Numbered from the stretch's first letter, positions 25,473 through 33,445 are shown. The stretch is DNA of 44,940 nt from an uncultured Clostridia bacterium (GCA_937893945.1 CALCTA010000107.1:1-44940), one strand, 5' to 3'. The notes: generated by a model from the sequence alone, not told the origin. Program-made: numbers and translations.

Positions 25473-25904
25473 TTATTTTTTCTTTTTGAACTGATCGTTG
25501 TATTTTGCCGACGCCTCTCGGTTAACACGCAGACGCGCCTTGAAAAAGAGCTTTGCCACGTAGTATATCCAATAAACTATCGAGAATATTATCAAGCCCG
25601 TCAGCACGTTTGAGGGGCGCATAGAAACGGGAAGCATAAAGCAGGCGTAGAATCCGAAGAGGTATATCCCATAGTGAATAACCTCGCCAAGCACCGATGG
25701 GATCGCCTTAATTGCGCGAATAGCATCTGCAAGAGCGCAGAGAGCAGAGAATACGAAGAAGAGCAATACGCGGTTTGCCTCTATCGCGGGAGCGTCCTCA
25801 CCCGTGGTTATGAAAACCATACAAAGCATATAGCCCGCACATATCAGCGTAAAATATATGCACGCCGAGCATAAAGCTTTTTTGATCAGTCCTTTTATAT
25901 CCAT
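25473..25904 (-). CDS. Small four-helix membrane protein, unknown function
   Basis: A 143-residue protein with four hydrophobic segments (about 11-33, 46-66, 77-97, 102-122) and a highly basic tail (KARLRVNREASAKYNDQFKKKK). It vaguely resembles small DUF3021-type membrane proteins, but I do not recognise a firm family. The ATG at 25904 is one choice; a TTG two codons earlier (25910) is better spaced from AAAGGA, so the true start is uncertain. It has its own promoter (25939-25967) and is followed by the terminator/RBS hairpin. Confidence 0.7.
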   Translation of the reverse strand: MDIKGLIKKALCSACIYFTLICAGYMLCMVFITTGEDAPAIEANRVLLFFVFSALCALADAIRAIKAIPSVLGEVIHYGIYLFGFYACFMLPVSMRPSNVLTGLIIFSIVYWIYYVAKLFFKARLRVNREASAKYNDQFKKKK

Positions 25905-25938
25905 GTTCAAGTTAAATCCTTTCGTAGTTTACCCATTC

Positions 25939-25967
25939 AATATAACATAAATACGAGATGAATTCAA
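25939..25967 (-). promoter_or_regulatory. Promoter of the small membrane protein gene
   Basis: Minus-strand TTGAAT (complement 25962-25967) and TATATT (complement 25939-25944), spacer 17 nt, about 30 nt upstream of the start. Confidence 0.6.
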
Positions 25968-26008
25968 GTACATTATGTAAATTTTTCAACTAAATAAAAT
26001 AAAAACAG

Positions 26009-26035
26009 AAAGAGGCGCTTGAAGAGCGCCTCTTT
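26009..26035 (-). terminator. Terminator after the AI-2E family gene
   Basis: An 11-bp stem AAAGAGGCGCT (26009-26019) / AGCGCCTCTTT (26025-26035) with a 5-nt loop, directly after the TGA at 26041-26039. On the minus strand it is followed by CTGTTTTTATTTT. Confidence 0.85.
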
Positions 26036-26038
26036 TTA

Positions 26039-27436
26039 TCAGTTGTTTTCTTCTTCCTTAGGTTGTTCATCAGATGCGGGCACATCATTTTCACTCTGAG
26101 GCTCGCTTGTCTTATCATTTGTGCTTGAGGGGCTCTTGTAAGCCTTTTGAAGATCACCGTCGTCAGTATAAACGTCGTCCTCAAAATCGTCCTCATATCC
26201 ATCATCAAACTCATATTGAGACATTTCTTCAATGAGTGATTTGGGCTCGCTTGAGTCATGAGACATTGTTTTGTGGCAGATATTTCTTTCTTCAAGACGC
26301 TTTTTTATCCACTTGTTAAACAGTGTGTAAATAACGCTGCAGACGGGAACGCTGACGATAATTCCAACAACTCCGAAAAGTCCGCCACCGATAGTAACCG
26401 CGGCAAGCACCCATATACCCGGAAGTCCTACGTGTTTACCCATGATCCTCGGATAGATCACGTTCGACTCGATCTGCTGGAGAATGATTATAAATACAAC
26501 GAACCAAAGCGCCTTAATAGGACTTTCGATAAATATAAAGAAAGCGCCGATGGCTGTTCCGATAAACGGACCGAAAACCGGGACAAATGCGGTAAAAGCA
26601 ATAATACAGGAAACCATAACCGCGTAGGGCATTCTGAAAATAAGCATTCCGATAAAGCAGAGAGTTCCTATCAGAAGCGCCTCGGTGCACTGTCCGGCTA
26701 TAAAACCCGAAAATGCCTTGTTTGAAAGAACTACTACCGAAATAAGCTTTCTGGCTCTTTCGCGTCTCATAATAGAGTAAATAATGCTCTTGGCAAGCTT
26801 GCCGAGCGACTCTTTAGAGGCAAGAACGTAAATTGAGAATACGAAGCCGAGAATAAGGTTAAGTACGGTGTTAAAAAGCGTGGTAACAATACCGAGCGCA
26901 CCCTGCGCTATAGAGTTTGAGTGGCTATCCAAAAGACTTAACGCCCAAGAGCTTATTGAATTCCAGTCTATCGTCAGGTCGGGGAAGATTGATTTAAGAT
27001 GGAGCTTTTCAAGCACCGAGTCGATCGTCGCGCTGACGTTCTCCATTGCAGAGGGAAGCGCGGTAAAGAACTTCTCACCTGTTCTTACAAGCTCAGGAAT
27101 AACGAATGAGAGTAAAACGGTAATTATGGAAAGCAGAAAGAGAACGCTGAGGGTAAGACAAAGCGGTCTTTTCAGCTTCGACCACACCTTTCCGTTTCGG
27201 CGTGTAAGCTTTCCAAAGATCTTTTCCTCGAGATAGCGCAACGGCAGGTTTACGACGAAAGCTATGCAAAGACCGAGGATAAGAGGTGAAAATACACTCA
27301 GGATCTTGGATGCTGCATTGCTGACCGAGTTGATATTAGAAATAATAACGAAAAACAGAATTGAAGCAAGAATTACAGCGAGGGATTTAAAATATTTCTG
27401 ATTTTCAGCTGTAAAAAATTTTTTGTTGTTTTTCAT
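26039..27436 (-). CDS. AI-2E family (YtvI/PerM-like) transporter
   Basis: A 465-residue membrane protein of the AI-2E transporter (formerly UPF0118) family. It has an N-terminal hydrophobic pair (13-35, 43-68), a soluble insertion, and a C-terminal bundle with the conserved EALLIGTLCFIGM, VFGPFIGTAIGAF and QQIESNVIYPRIMGKHVGLPG. Members export small solutes or act as Na+/H+-coupled exporters; substrate here is unknown. A long acidic tail (about 400-465, DDGYEDDFEDDVYTDDGD) is an add-on. The ATG at 27436 has GAGGT eight bases upstream. It follows the CNNM/CorC-type gene by 34 nt and probably shares its transcript. Confidence 0.9.
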   Translation of the reverse strand: MKNNKKFFTAENQKYFKSLAVILASILFFVIISNINSVSNAASKILSVFSPLILGLCIAFVVNLPLRYLEEKIFGKLTRRNGKVWSKLKRPLCLTLSVLFLLSIITVLLSFVIPELVRTGEKFFTALPSAMENVSATIDSVLEKLHLKSIFPDLTIDWNSISSWALSLLDSHSNSIAQGALGIVTTLFNTVLNLILGFVFSIYVLASKESLGKLAKSIIYSIMRRERARKLISVVVLSNKAFSGFIAGQCTEALLIGTLCFIGMLIFRMPYAVMVSCIIAFTAFVPVFGPFIGTAIGAFFIFIESPIKALWFVVFIIILQQIESNVIYPRIMGKHVGLPGIWVLAAVTIGGGLFGVVGIIVSVPVCSVIYTLFNKWIKKRLEERNICHKTMSHDSSEPKSLIEEMSQYEFDDGYEDDFEDDVYTDDGDLQKAYKSPSSTNDKTSEPQSENDVPASDEQPKEEENN

Positions 27437-27470
27437 AAATAACCTCTTCGGTTTTAGATTTTAATAAAGA

Positions 27471-28790
27471 TCATTCCTCGTCCGTATCTTTATCTTTTTC
27501 CTTCTTATCGCTCTCATCTTCTTCATGACGGAGAGTAATAACAGCACGGTCAACCTTGTGATCCTTGATGTCCTCGATATGTATATCGAGAGTATCGGTA
27601 GAAAGCTCAAAGCTTGCGCCATCCTCGGGAACTGAACCGTAAAGACCGAGAAGGAAGCCGCTTAAGGTGTCGGAATCACTGTTCTCAAATTTTATACCGA
27701 TAGCTTCCTCAACCTCGGAGATAGACGCACTTCCCGCGATTCTCCAGGATTCCTCGGAAAGAATTTCTACACTCTCTATAGGCTCCTCGTCATCATCGGG
27801 CTGAGTGAATTCTCCGACGAGACATTCAACAAGGTCGGTAGTGGTAACTATACCGTAAAGTCCACCGTATTCATCAAGAACTATTGCGAGAGATTCCTTG
27901 TGCTCGCGCATATTCTTAAAGAGAACGTCAGCCTTAACTGCTTCGGGAACGAAGTAAGCGGGGGATACAACGGTTGCCATAACGTTTTCGCGGCTCTTAT
28001 CCTCAAGTCTTAAGTATCCGCGAGCGTCGAGTATGCCGATGATGTCGTCCACACTTTCACCGTAGATGGGGTAGCGTGAATATCTGCTGTTTACTATAGC
28101 CTTGTCCCATTCCTCCATATCGTCGGATATATCAAGAAGGGTAAGCTCAGTGCGGTGGGTAGCGATCTCGCCTGCGGAAAGGTCGTCAAAGTCGAAGATG
28201 TTTTCTATAAGCTCTTTGTTGTATTCGTCAATGCTTCCGTCCTCGTGAGCCTCGTCAACGAGCGTGAGCACCTCGCCCTCGGTAACCGTGTCGTATTCCT
28301 TTGCCTTGAATATCTTAGAGAGGAGCTTCTTCCAGAGCATAAAGATAACATTGATAGGCATAAGAACTATCACGAGACAGCGAAGAATACCCGCAATCGC
28401 CATTGCAAATCCCTCAGCATGCTCCTTTGCAACGCTCTTGGGGGAAATTTCTCCGAAGATAAGGACTACTACCGTTATTACAGCGGTAGAAATACCCGCA
28501 GCGGCAGAAGCAAGAGAGGTCGTAGCAAGACACTCTACGAAGAAAATGGTAGCAAGCGAGGAAAGAGAAATATTTACTATATTGTTTCCTACAAGGATGG
28601 TGGAAAGAAGCTTATCGTAGTTATCCGAAAGCTTCATGGCAGAAGCGGCACGCTTGTTGCCCTCGGCAGCAAGATTTTTCATCTTGGTGCGATTAAATGA
28701 GGTGTAAGCGGTCTCACTTGCGGAAAAGAAGGCAGAAAGAGCCACAAGAACGATCATTACAATGATGTAGTAGGTACTCCCGTCAGGCAT
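27471..28790 (-). CDS. CNNM/CorC (hemolysin-like) family transporter
   Basis: A 439-residue protein with an N-terminal DUF21 membrane domain (LSAFFSASETAYTSFNRTKMKNL, residues about 1-180), a CBS pair (about 195-320; SRYPIYGESVDDIIGILDARGYL, ESLAIVLDEYGGLYGIVTTTDLVECLVGE) and a C-terminal CorC/HlyC domain (about 345-415). Relatives such as MpfA and YhdP are linked to Mg2+ efflux and resistance; calling it an Mg2+ exporter is inference from the family. The ATG at 28790 is chosen for AAGGAG six bases upstream; an upstream in-frame start at 28859 lacks such a site and lies in the leader. A long leader with an attenuator-like terminator precedes it. Confidence 0.88.
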   Translation of the reverse strand: MPDGSTYYIIVMIVLVALSAFFSASETAYTSFNRTKMKNLAAEGNKRAASAMKLSDNYDKLLSTILVGNNIVNISLSSLATIFFVECLATTSLASAAAGISTAVITVVVLIFGEISPKSVAKEHAEGFAMAIAGILRCLVIVLMPINVIFMLWKKLLSKIFKAKEYDTVTEGEVLTLVDEAHEDGSIDEYNKELIENIFDFDDLSAGEIATHRTELTLLDISDDMEEWDKAIVNSRYSRYPIYGESVDDIIGILDARGYLRLEDKSRENVMATVVSPAYFVPEAVKADVLFKNMREHKESLAIVLDEYGGLYGIVTTTDLVECLVGEFTQPDDDEEPIESVEILSEESWRIAGSASISEVEEAIGIKFENSDSDTLSGFLLGLYGSVPEDGASFELSTDTLDIHIEDIKDHKVDRAVITLRHEEDESDKKEKDKDTDEE

Positions 28791-28864
28791 AATTAACTCC
28801 TTAATAAAAAATTGGTGAAACAGCAGGGAAGCAAAGCACAGGAAAAGCCAAAATCTCAAAAACG

Positions 28865-28914
28865 CAAAAAAGCATAGCCTGAGCTCTTTTTTTAGTAAAA
28901 AGCGCAGGTTATGC
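28865..28914 (-). terminator. Attenuator-like terminator in the leader of the CNNM gene
   Basis: Minus-strand arms 28914-28901 (GCATAACCTGCGCT) and 28885-28872 (AGCTCAGGCTATGC) pair with two mismatches and extend inward through an A/T stem; TTTTTTGCGTTTTT follows. It stands 75 nt before the gene start and about 110 nt after the predicted start of transcription, so it can end transcription inside the leader. Confidence 0.75.
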
Positions 28915-28974
28915 GTTAAAACAAGCTATTAAATAAGTACTTCGACAGTTACCGTCACTATCGCAGTTATCCAC
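28909..28974 (-). CDS. Possible leader peptide (21 codons) of the CNNM gene
   Basis: A short frame from GTG (complement 28974-28972) to TAA (complement 28911-28909). GGGAG lies nine to ten bases upstream. The first residues are MDNCDSDGNCRST, with three Asp in seven and two Cys; the rest is hydrophobic with a third Cys. The stop lies in the 5' arm of the terminator, so a ribosome reaching it would block the hairpin. The same bases can form ACAGCCGT/ACGGtaaCTGT (28980-28945), burying the GTG. This could instead be a riboswitch-like RNA by chance open in one frame. Confidence is limited because no homologues can be compared here. Confidence 0.4.
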   Translation of the reverse strand: MDNCDSDGNCRSTYLIACFNA

Positions 28975-29029
28975 GGCTGTTTTCTCCCTAAATAAATTTC
29001 AGTATAAATATATACTGATAACGATAATA

Positions 29030-29057
29030 ATTATATCATAAAATAAGTATTTGTCAA
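29030..29057 (-). promoter_or_regulatory. Promoter of the CNNM-AI-2E transcript
   Basis: Minus-strand TTGACA (complement 29052-29057) and TATAAT (complement 29030-29035), spacer 16 nt. Confidence 0.75.
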
Positions 29058-29141
29058 GGGTTAAAGGCAAAAATAATAAAAAAATATTAAAAAATCAATC
29101 TATTTTATGGTAAAAATGCTCTTTTCTCAAAAAAAGACTAA

Positions 29142-29171
29142 TAAAAAGAGCGTTCGGTATATGCCGAACGC
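29142..29171 (-). terminator. Terminator of the htpG operon
   Basis: Stem GCGTTCGG (29150-29157) / CCGAACGC (29164-29171), loop TATATG; on the minus strand it continues as TCTTTTTATT. Confidence 0.88.
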
Positions 29172-29193
29172 CCATTTATCAGCTTAATTCTTA

Positions 29194-29490
29194 TCAAAGC
29201 TTGGCGGTGCTTACAGTCTCAAAGACCTCGCCGTTGTTTTTCTTGTTTTTGTAAAGCTCAAGCGCCTTTGCTACCTGATCGGGACAGGAGGTGTTCTTAA
29301 ACCCGCATTTGATACCGTCAAGACGTGAGATAGCCTCGTCAACCGTCATATCGCGAAGCAAGGAAGCAACGCCTTGAGTGTTTCCCGAGCAACCGCCTGT
29401 GAATTTAACGAGGGCTATTCTGTCGCCGTCGAGGATAAGCTCGATCTTTCTTGAGCAAACGCCTGAGGGTGTGTAAACGAATTTTTCCAT
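29194..29490 (-). CDS. TSCPD domain protein (TIGR03905-like)
   Basis: A 98-residue protein with the family marks GVCSRKIELILDGDRI, FTGGCSGNTQGVASLL and the C-terminal NTSCPDQVAKAL. The TSCPD domain is also found at the end of some ribonucleotide reductases and holds conserved cysteines; the function of the stand-alone form is not established. It is the last gene of the htpG operon, 22 nt after the prephenate-dehydratase-like gene, and its stop is near a strong terminator. Confidence 0.88.
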   Translation of the reverse strand: MEKFVYTPSGVCSRKIELILDGDRIALVKFTGGCSGNTQGVASLLRDMTVDEAISRLDGIKCGFKNTSCPDQVAKALELYKNKKNNGEVFETVSTAKL

Positions 29491-29512
29491 AACTGATATA
29501 TCTCCTCTGATT

Positions 29513-30391
29513 TCAATTTTGAATGTAGGGGTAAAGCCCTATGGGTGAATAGCTGTCATAGTAGAGCGTAAGGAAGGTGCGCAGAAGTAGGCTGTCGCTA
29601 CCGCTTACACGAAAGCTGAGAATGAATTTTTGGGATTGTGTATCGTAGGGTACGGGGCGTGCGTCTATCGAGAGAAGCTGAGCCTTGCACGCCCTTGCCG
29701 CAGAGAGCAGACCGTCAAGAAAGTCGCCGTTCGAGTCAAGCACAAAAAACTCAAGAACGAAGGGGGTGCTTTTAGCAACACGCTCTATAGGCTCGCGACA
29801 GCTTCTGCCGATTAGCGCATATCTGATATGAGAATCACCGTCTCCTTCAATATCGCAAACTGCGCATATCTTAAGCTCAAATCTGTCAAGAAGCGAGTAA
29901 AATCCAAAGAGCTTGCCGTCAAGCGAATTTTCTATAGGTAAGATACAAAACTCGCACGAGCCCTCGGCGACCGCCTCGCAAGCGCCGTTTATAGATGACG
30001 TATATACCGCTCGCGGCGTGCTTACTGCCAAGGAAAGATGCTCAAAGGCGGCATCGTTAAATTTGTTCTTTGGATAGGCTATTTTACCGTGAGTACCTGC
30101 TGATGCATCTTCGCCATCACCTATTGCCGTTATTCTCTTAAGCTCATCCGCGCTTCTTTTTCGCAGCAGGAGCTCGCGGCAGAGAATTATACTGTCGGCA
30201 GGAGAGCATTCTTCAGTAAACTCGGCGTATTTTCTGAGTATTTCCGAGAGTGTTTCGCCCTCATTATCCTCACATAGAGTTCTTGCTATCTCGGATAAGG
30301 TCAGAGCGCGTTGCTCGTTTGCAATATTGCTTCGCGCCCGGAACTCTTTTAGATTGCTTGTTAATATATCAAGCTTTTCGTTTTTTGTCAT
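29513..30391 (-). CDS. Prephenate-dehydratase-like protein lacking the catalytic TRF half
   Basis: A 292-residue protein of mixed likeness. Residues 1-95 are helical and could be a degraded chorismate-mutase-like helix bundle (not certain). Residues 103-185 resemble the first half of prephenate dehydratase: IAYPKNKFNDAAFEHLS, then FCILPIENSLDGKLFG (PIENS at 152-156). The expected second half with the catalytic TRF motif is missing; instead residues about 190-290 look like a pair of ACT-like strands (VLEFFVLDSNGDFLDGLL). It may be a regulatory pseudoenzyme. It begins 7 nt after htpG and precedes the TSCPD gene, so the three are co-transcribed. Substrate or ligand is not known. Confidence 0.55.
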   Translation of the reverse strand: MTKNEKLDILTSNLKEFRARSNIANEQRALTLSEIARTLCEDNEGETLSEILRKYAEFTEECSPADSIILCRELLLRKRSADELKRITAIGDGEDASAGTHGKIAYPKNKFNDAAFEHLSLAVSTPRAVYTSSINGACEAVAEGSCEFCILPIENSLDGKLFGFYSLLDRFELKICAVCDIEGDGDSHIRYALIGRSCREPIERVAKSTPFVLEFFVLDSNGDFLDGLLSAARACKAQLLSIDARPVPYDTQSQKFILSFRVSGSDSLLLRTFLTLYYDSYSPIGLYPYIQN

Positions 30392-30398
30392 ACCAAAT

Positions 30399-32234
30399 TT
30401 AAAGCTTCATCATAAGGTCAAAGCCCTCGCGCATAAACTCCTGCATTTCCTCAGCAGAGAACTTCTTCTGAGAGAGCATAGAGAGCTTATAGACGTAGGA
30501 GGCAATCTGCTTTGCCTTTTCGGGATCGGATGAGGATAATTCTTCAAGCCTTGCGGTCAGGGGCGAAGCTGTATTTACAGTAAATGTCGCATCCTTGAGG
30601 CCCGAGTCTATTGTCATTCCGTAAAGTCTCATCATATCCTCGCGGCGTCTTGCTTCCTCGCTGACTGTAAGGATCGCGGGTACCTGTTCGTCCTTGAGAG
30701 AAGAAAATTCTATCCTGACTCCCTCGCCGAGAACGTCGGTAAATATGCTCTTGAGAGCCTCACTTTCAGTAACCTCAGCGTCTGATACGAGCGAGTCTGC
30801 AATGTTGGCATCAACTCTTGTAAAGGATACGCCATCCATGTATTGCTCGAGCATAGACGCGAACTGAGTTTCGATAGAACGTTCAAACAGAGCGACCTTT
30901 ACGCTCTGATTATTAAGCATTGCGATATACTGAGCTTGAAGATCCTTGTCGGTGGCGTAGTATATCTTGTTTTCGTGTGTCTCTTTAGCATCGGCAAGAT
31001 ATTCCTCATAAGTCATAAAGCTGCCGTCTGTGAGCTTTAAGAGGAGCGCGCCCTTGACTCTGTCATAGAACTTTCTGTCCCTCATACAAGCGTATTCAAT
31101 AAAGGGAGCGATGTCATTCCAAATGGTTTCGTAATTTTCACGCTCGTTGTTGCAGAGAGCGCAGAGCTTGTCCGCAAGCTTCTTTACGATATGGGCGGAA
31201 AGCTTTGAAACGTAGGTGTTGGTCTGAAGATAGCTTCTTGAGACGTTAAGCGGAAGCTCAGGGCAGTCGAGAACGCCTTTGAGCATAAGAAGATACTCGG
31301 GAATTACTTCCTTGATATTATCGGCAACGAACACTTGATTGTAGTAAAGCTTTACCTGTCCTTCTACAGTCTCATATTCGTTTGAGAGCTTGGGGAAGTA
31401 GAGGATACCCTTGAAGTTCAGGGGATAATCGGCGTTGATGTGAATATGAAACAGAGGACTTCTGTAATCCATAAATACTTTACTGTAGAAGTCATTATAG
31501 TCATCGTCTGTGCATTCGGAGGCATTCTTCTGCCAGAGTGGGAATGTTTCGTTGATAGGCTTGCTGTCTGCGTCGGACTCATCGCCCGCATCCTCAAAGT
31601 ATATTTCAACAGGCATAAAGGAGCAGTATTTTTCAAGTATAGCGCGTATCTTGGATTTGGAGAGATACTCGCTCTCGCTTTCAGAAATGTGCATTATAAC
31701 GCTCGTGCCGCGCTCGGTGCGTTCACCCGAGGAAAGCTCGTACTCACCGCTCTCTGAGCATACCCAATGAACAGCGGGGGCATCGGTGTATGACTTAGTC
31801 TCTATCTCAACGCTGTCGCTGACCATAAACGACGAGTAAAATCCAAGACCGAAATGTCCGATAATTCCGTTTTTAGCACTCTCAGAGCCCTCGTTTTCAT
31901 ATTTCTGTATAAAATCAACAGCACCCGAGAGAGCGATGCTGCATATATACTTGTCAAGCTCCTCCTCAGTCATACCGATACCGTTGTCGCTGACAGTAAG
32001 TGTGCCTGCATCGGCATCAAGTGATACGGTAATGCGATAGCTCTCGTCAGTAGCCTCACGTATTCCGAGCGACTCAAGTCTCTTGAGCTTGGTTACAGCA
32101 TCCGACGCGTTTGAAACTATCTCGCGAAGAAAAATGTCCTTTTCGGAGTAGAGCCACTTTTTTATGATAGGGAAGATATGCTCTGTATCAACAGAGATCC
32201 CGCCTTTTCTTACGTTTTTGTTTTCTTCAGTCAT
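30399..32234 (-). CDS. htpG: Molecular chaperone HtpG (Hsp90)
   Basis: A 611-residue Hsp90. The N-terminal GHKL ATPase has LREIVSNASDAVTKLKRL in part, VSDNGIGMTEEELD and GHFGLGFYSSFMVSD, then the middle domain (FPLWQKNASECTDDDYNDFY, YFPKLSNEYET) with the catalytic Arg region LNVSRSYLQ, and a C-terminal dimer domain. The ATG at 32234 follows AAAGGATATAAG. Unlike hrcA, no CIRCE lies upstream, so it is not part of the HrcA regulon by this evidence. It heads an operon with the two genes downstream. Confidence 0.96.
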   Translation of the reverse strand: MTEENKNVRKGGISVDTEHIFPIIKKWLYSEKDIFLREIVSNASDAVTKLKRLESLGIREATDESYRITVSLDADAGTLTVSDNGIGMTEEELDKYICSIALSGAVDFIQKYENEGSESAKNGIIGHFGLGFYSSFMVSDSVEIETKSYTDAPAVHWVCSESGEYELSSGERTERGTSVIMHISESESEYLSKSKIRAILEKYCSFMPVEIYFEDAGDESDADSKPINETFPLWQKNASECTDDDYNDFYSKVFMDYRSPLFHIHINADYPLNFKGILYFPKLSNEYETVEGQVKLYYNQVFVADNIKEVIPEYLLMLKGVLDCPELPLNVSRSYLQTNTYVSKLSAHIVKKLADKLCALCNNERENYETIWNDIAPFIEYACMRDRKFYDRVKGALLLKLTDGSFMTYEEYLADAKETHENKIYYATDKDLQAQYIAMLNNQSVKVALFERSIETQFASMLEQYMDGVSFTRVDANIADSLVSDAEVTESEALKSIFTDVLGEGVRIEFSSLKDEQVPAILTVSEEARRREDMMRLYGMTIDSGLKDATFTVNTASPLTARLEELSSSDPEKAKQIASYVYKLSMLSQKKFSAEEMQEFMREGFDLMMKL

Positions 32235-32290
32235 CTTATATCCTTTCCGAGACGACAGTCTCTTTTCATATATTAAAATCTATCTCCTAT

Positions 32291-32319
32291 ATTTTATCTG
32301 CAAATTGCTTGGAAGTCAA
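32291..32319 (-). promoter_or_regulatory. Promoter of htpG
   Basis: Minus-strand TTGACT (complement 32314-32319) and TAAAAT (complement 32291-32296), spacer 17 nt, divergent from the ispE promoter. Confidence 0.65.
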
Positions 32320-32378
32320 GACAAATACGAGAAAAAGAGAAAAGTTTACATTCGCACAATAAATATCACGCGTATCTA

Positions 32379-32407
32379 TTGAAAAAAGTTCATTTTTTTG
32401 TTATAAT
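32379..32407 (+). promoter_or_regulatory. Promoter of ispE
   Basis: TTGAAA (32379-32384) and TATAAT (32402-32407) with a 17-nt spacer. A small hairpin GGCGGA/TCCGCC (32427-32443) sits in the short leader. Confidence 0.8.
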
Positions 32408-32468
32408 TTCAAGGTAGGATAATAAGGCGGAACTCTTCCGCCATATGATAGAGAGGACAGAGCCGACT

Positions 32469-33350
32469 ATGGAGAAAACAGTAAAAGCATACGCGAAAAT
32501 AAATCTTCATCTGGACGTTACGGGAATAAGAGAGGACGGATATCACTCTGTAGAGACGGTAATGCAATCACTCTCTCTTTGCGATGACGTTAGAGTTTGT
32601 CTTACCAATGACGGTTCAGTCTTTGCAAGCTGTAACATAGACGGACTGCCTACAGACGAGAGAAATATAGCAGTCAGAGCCGCACGACTTTATCTTGATA
32701 CGATCAAAAGTGATAAGGGCGCGTTTATCCGAATTGAAAAGCGGATACCTATGGCGGCAGGACTTGCGGGCGGCAGCGCAGATGCCGCGGCAACTCTCGT
32801 TGCGCTGAACAGTCTTTTTGAAAATGCGCTTACTGAGGGTGAGCTTCTCTCTCTTGGATCGTCTCTTGGCGCTGACGTGCCTTTCTGTATAGCTTGCGGA
32901 ACGCACTATTCCGACGGCAGAGGCGACCTGCTTCACGATTTTCCGAGCCTTAACGAAAGTACGGTCTTTGTAGTGGCATATGGCGGCGAAGGAGTTTCTA
33001 CTCCTTGGGGATATCAACTGCTTGATAAGACCTTTGATAACTTCAACGGATACTCTCCCGTAGGCTGTGAAGCCTTGAGAGAAGCTATTGCGAACGGAAC
33101 GGCTTTTGATTTTTCAGCACATCTTTTTAACATTTTTGAAGCTCCCGTCATAGCCGAGAGACCTGTCGCAAGGAGGCTCCTGGAGGCTCTAAAAGCGAGT
33201 GGCGCGCTTGCCGCAAGAATGAGCGGAAGCGGTCCTTCGGTTTTTGGAGTGTTTGATAGCATTGACTCTGCCCAGAGGGCTCTTGCGGCTATCTCACCCT
33301 TAGAATGCTTTGCGTGTATCTGCTATCCCGTGGGGAAAAGAAATAGTTAA
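32469..33350 (+). CDS. ispE: 4-diphosphocytidyl-2-C-methyl-D-erythritol kinase
   Basis: A 293-residue GHMP kinase of the MEP isoprenoid pathway, supplying isopentenyl diphosphate to the IspA enzyme of this window. It has VKAYAKINLHLDVTGIREDGYHSVETVM, the phosphate loop PMAAGLAGGSADAAATLVALN, SLGADVPFC and RMSGSGPSVFGVF. The ATG at 32469 gives an N terminus matching the family; an in-frame ATG at 32445 adds eight residues (MIERTEPT) and also lies close behind the leader hairpin, so it cannot be excluded. Not clustered with other MEP genes. No intrinsic terminator follows, but a perfect inverted repeat does. Confidence 0.93.
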   Translation: MEKTVKAYAKINLHLDVTGIREDGYHSVETVMQSLSLCDDVRVCLTNDGSVFASCNIDGLPTDERNIAVRAARLYLDTIKSDKGAFIRIEKRIPMAAGLAGGSADAAATLVALNSLFENALTEGELLSLGSSLGADVPFCIACGTHYSDGRGDLLHDFPSLNESTVFVVAYGGEGVSTPWGYQLLDKTFDNFNGYSPVGCEALREAIANGTAFDFSAHLFNIFEAPVIAERPVARRLLEALKASGALAARMSGSGPSVFGVFDSIDSAQRALAAISPLECFACICYPVGKRNS

Positions 33351-33360
33351 AAAACTGCGT

Positions 33361-33397
33361 TATACAGCACATTTTCGGTTGACAAATGTGCTGTATA
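33361..33397. repeat. 14-bp perfect inverted repeat over the envelope operon promoter
   Basis: TATACAGCACATTT (33361-33374) and AAATGTGCTGTATA (33384-33397) with a 9-nt spacer. The right arm begins at the last base of the TTGACA -35 box and fills most of the spacer before the -10. No T-run follows on either strand, so it is more like a repressor operator than a terminator. Confidence 0.6.
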
Positions 33398-33407
33398 GTT
33401 GTATAAT
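33379..33407 (+). promoter_or_regulatory. Promoter of the transglutaminase-dlt-like operon
   Basis: TTGACA (33379-33384) and TATAAT (33402-33407), spacer 17 nt: full consensus. The inverted repeat 33361-33397 covers it. Confidence 0.85.
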
Positions 33408-33445
33408 ATATTATATATAACCTTTATATAGTACGGAGGATTCCG

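Larger units (their letters stand above)
28791..29029 (-). promoter_or_regulatory. Long 5' leader of the CNNM gene
   Basis: About 230 nt from predicted start (near 29022) to the gene. In order: hairpin CAGTATA/TATACTG (29017-29000), ribosome-binding-like GGGAG, the hairpin with the possible GTG, the possible peptide, the terminator, and the gene's own AAGGAG. It does not read as an M-box or yybP-ykoY leader by eye. This is the only stretch over 300 nt without a long gene (28791-29193); its remaining part is A/T-rich promoter DNA and the terminator of the next operon. Confidence 0.6.

Noticed and set aside
28791..29029. M-box or yybP-ykoY metal riboswitch before the CNNM gene
   Set aside because: I could not find the conserved blocks of either class by eye; kept as an unnamed leader with a terminator.
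33361..33397. Intrinsic terminator for ispE
   Set aside because: The repeat is perfect but no T-run follows on the plus strand, and it overlaps a consensus promoter; operator is the better reading.
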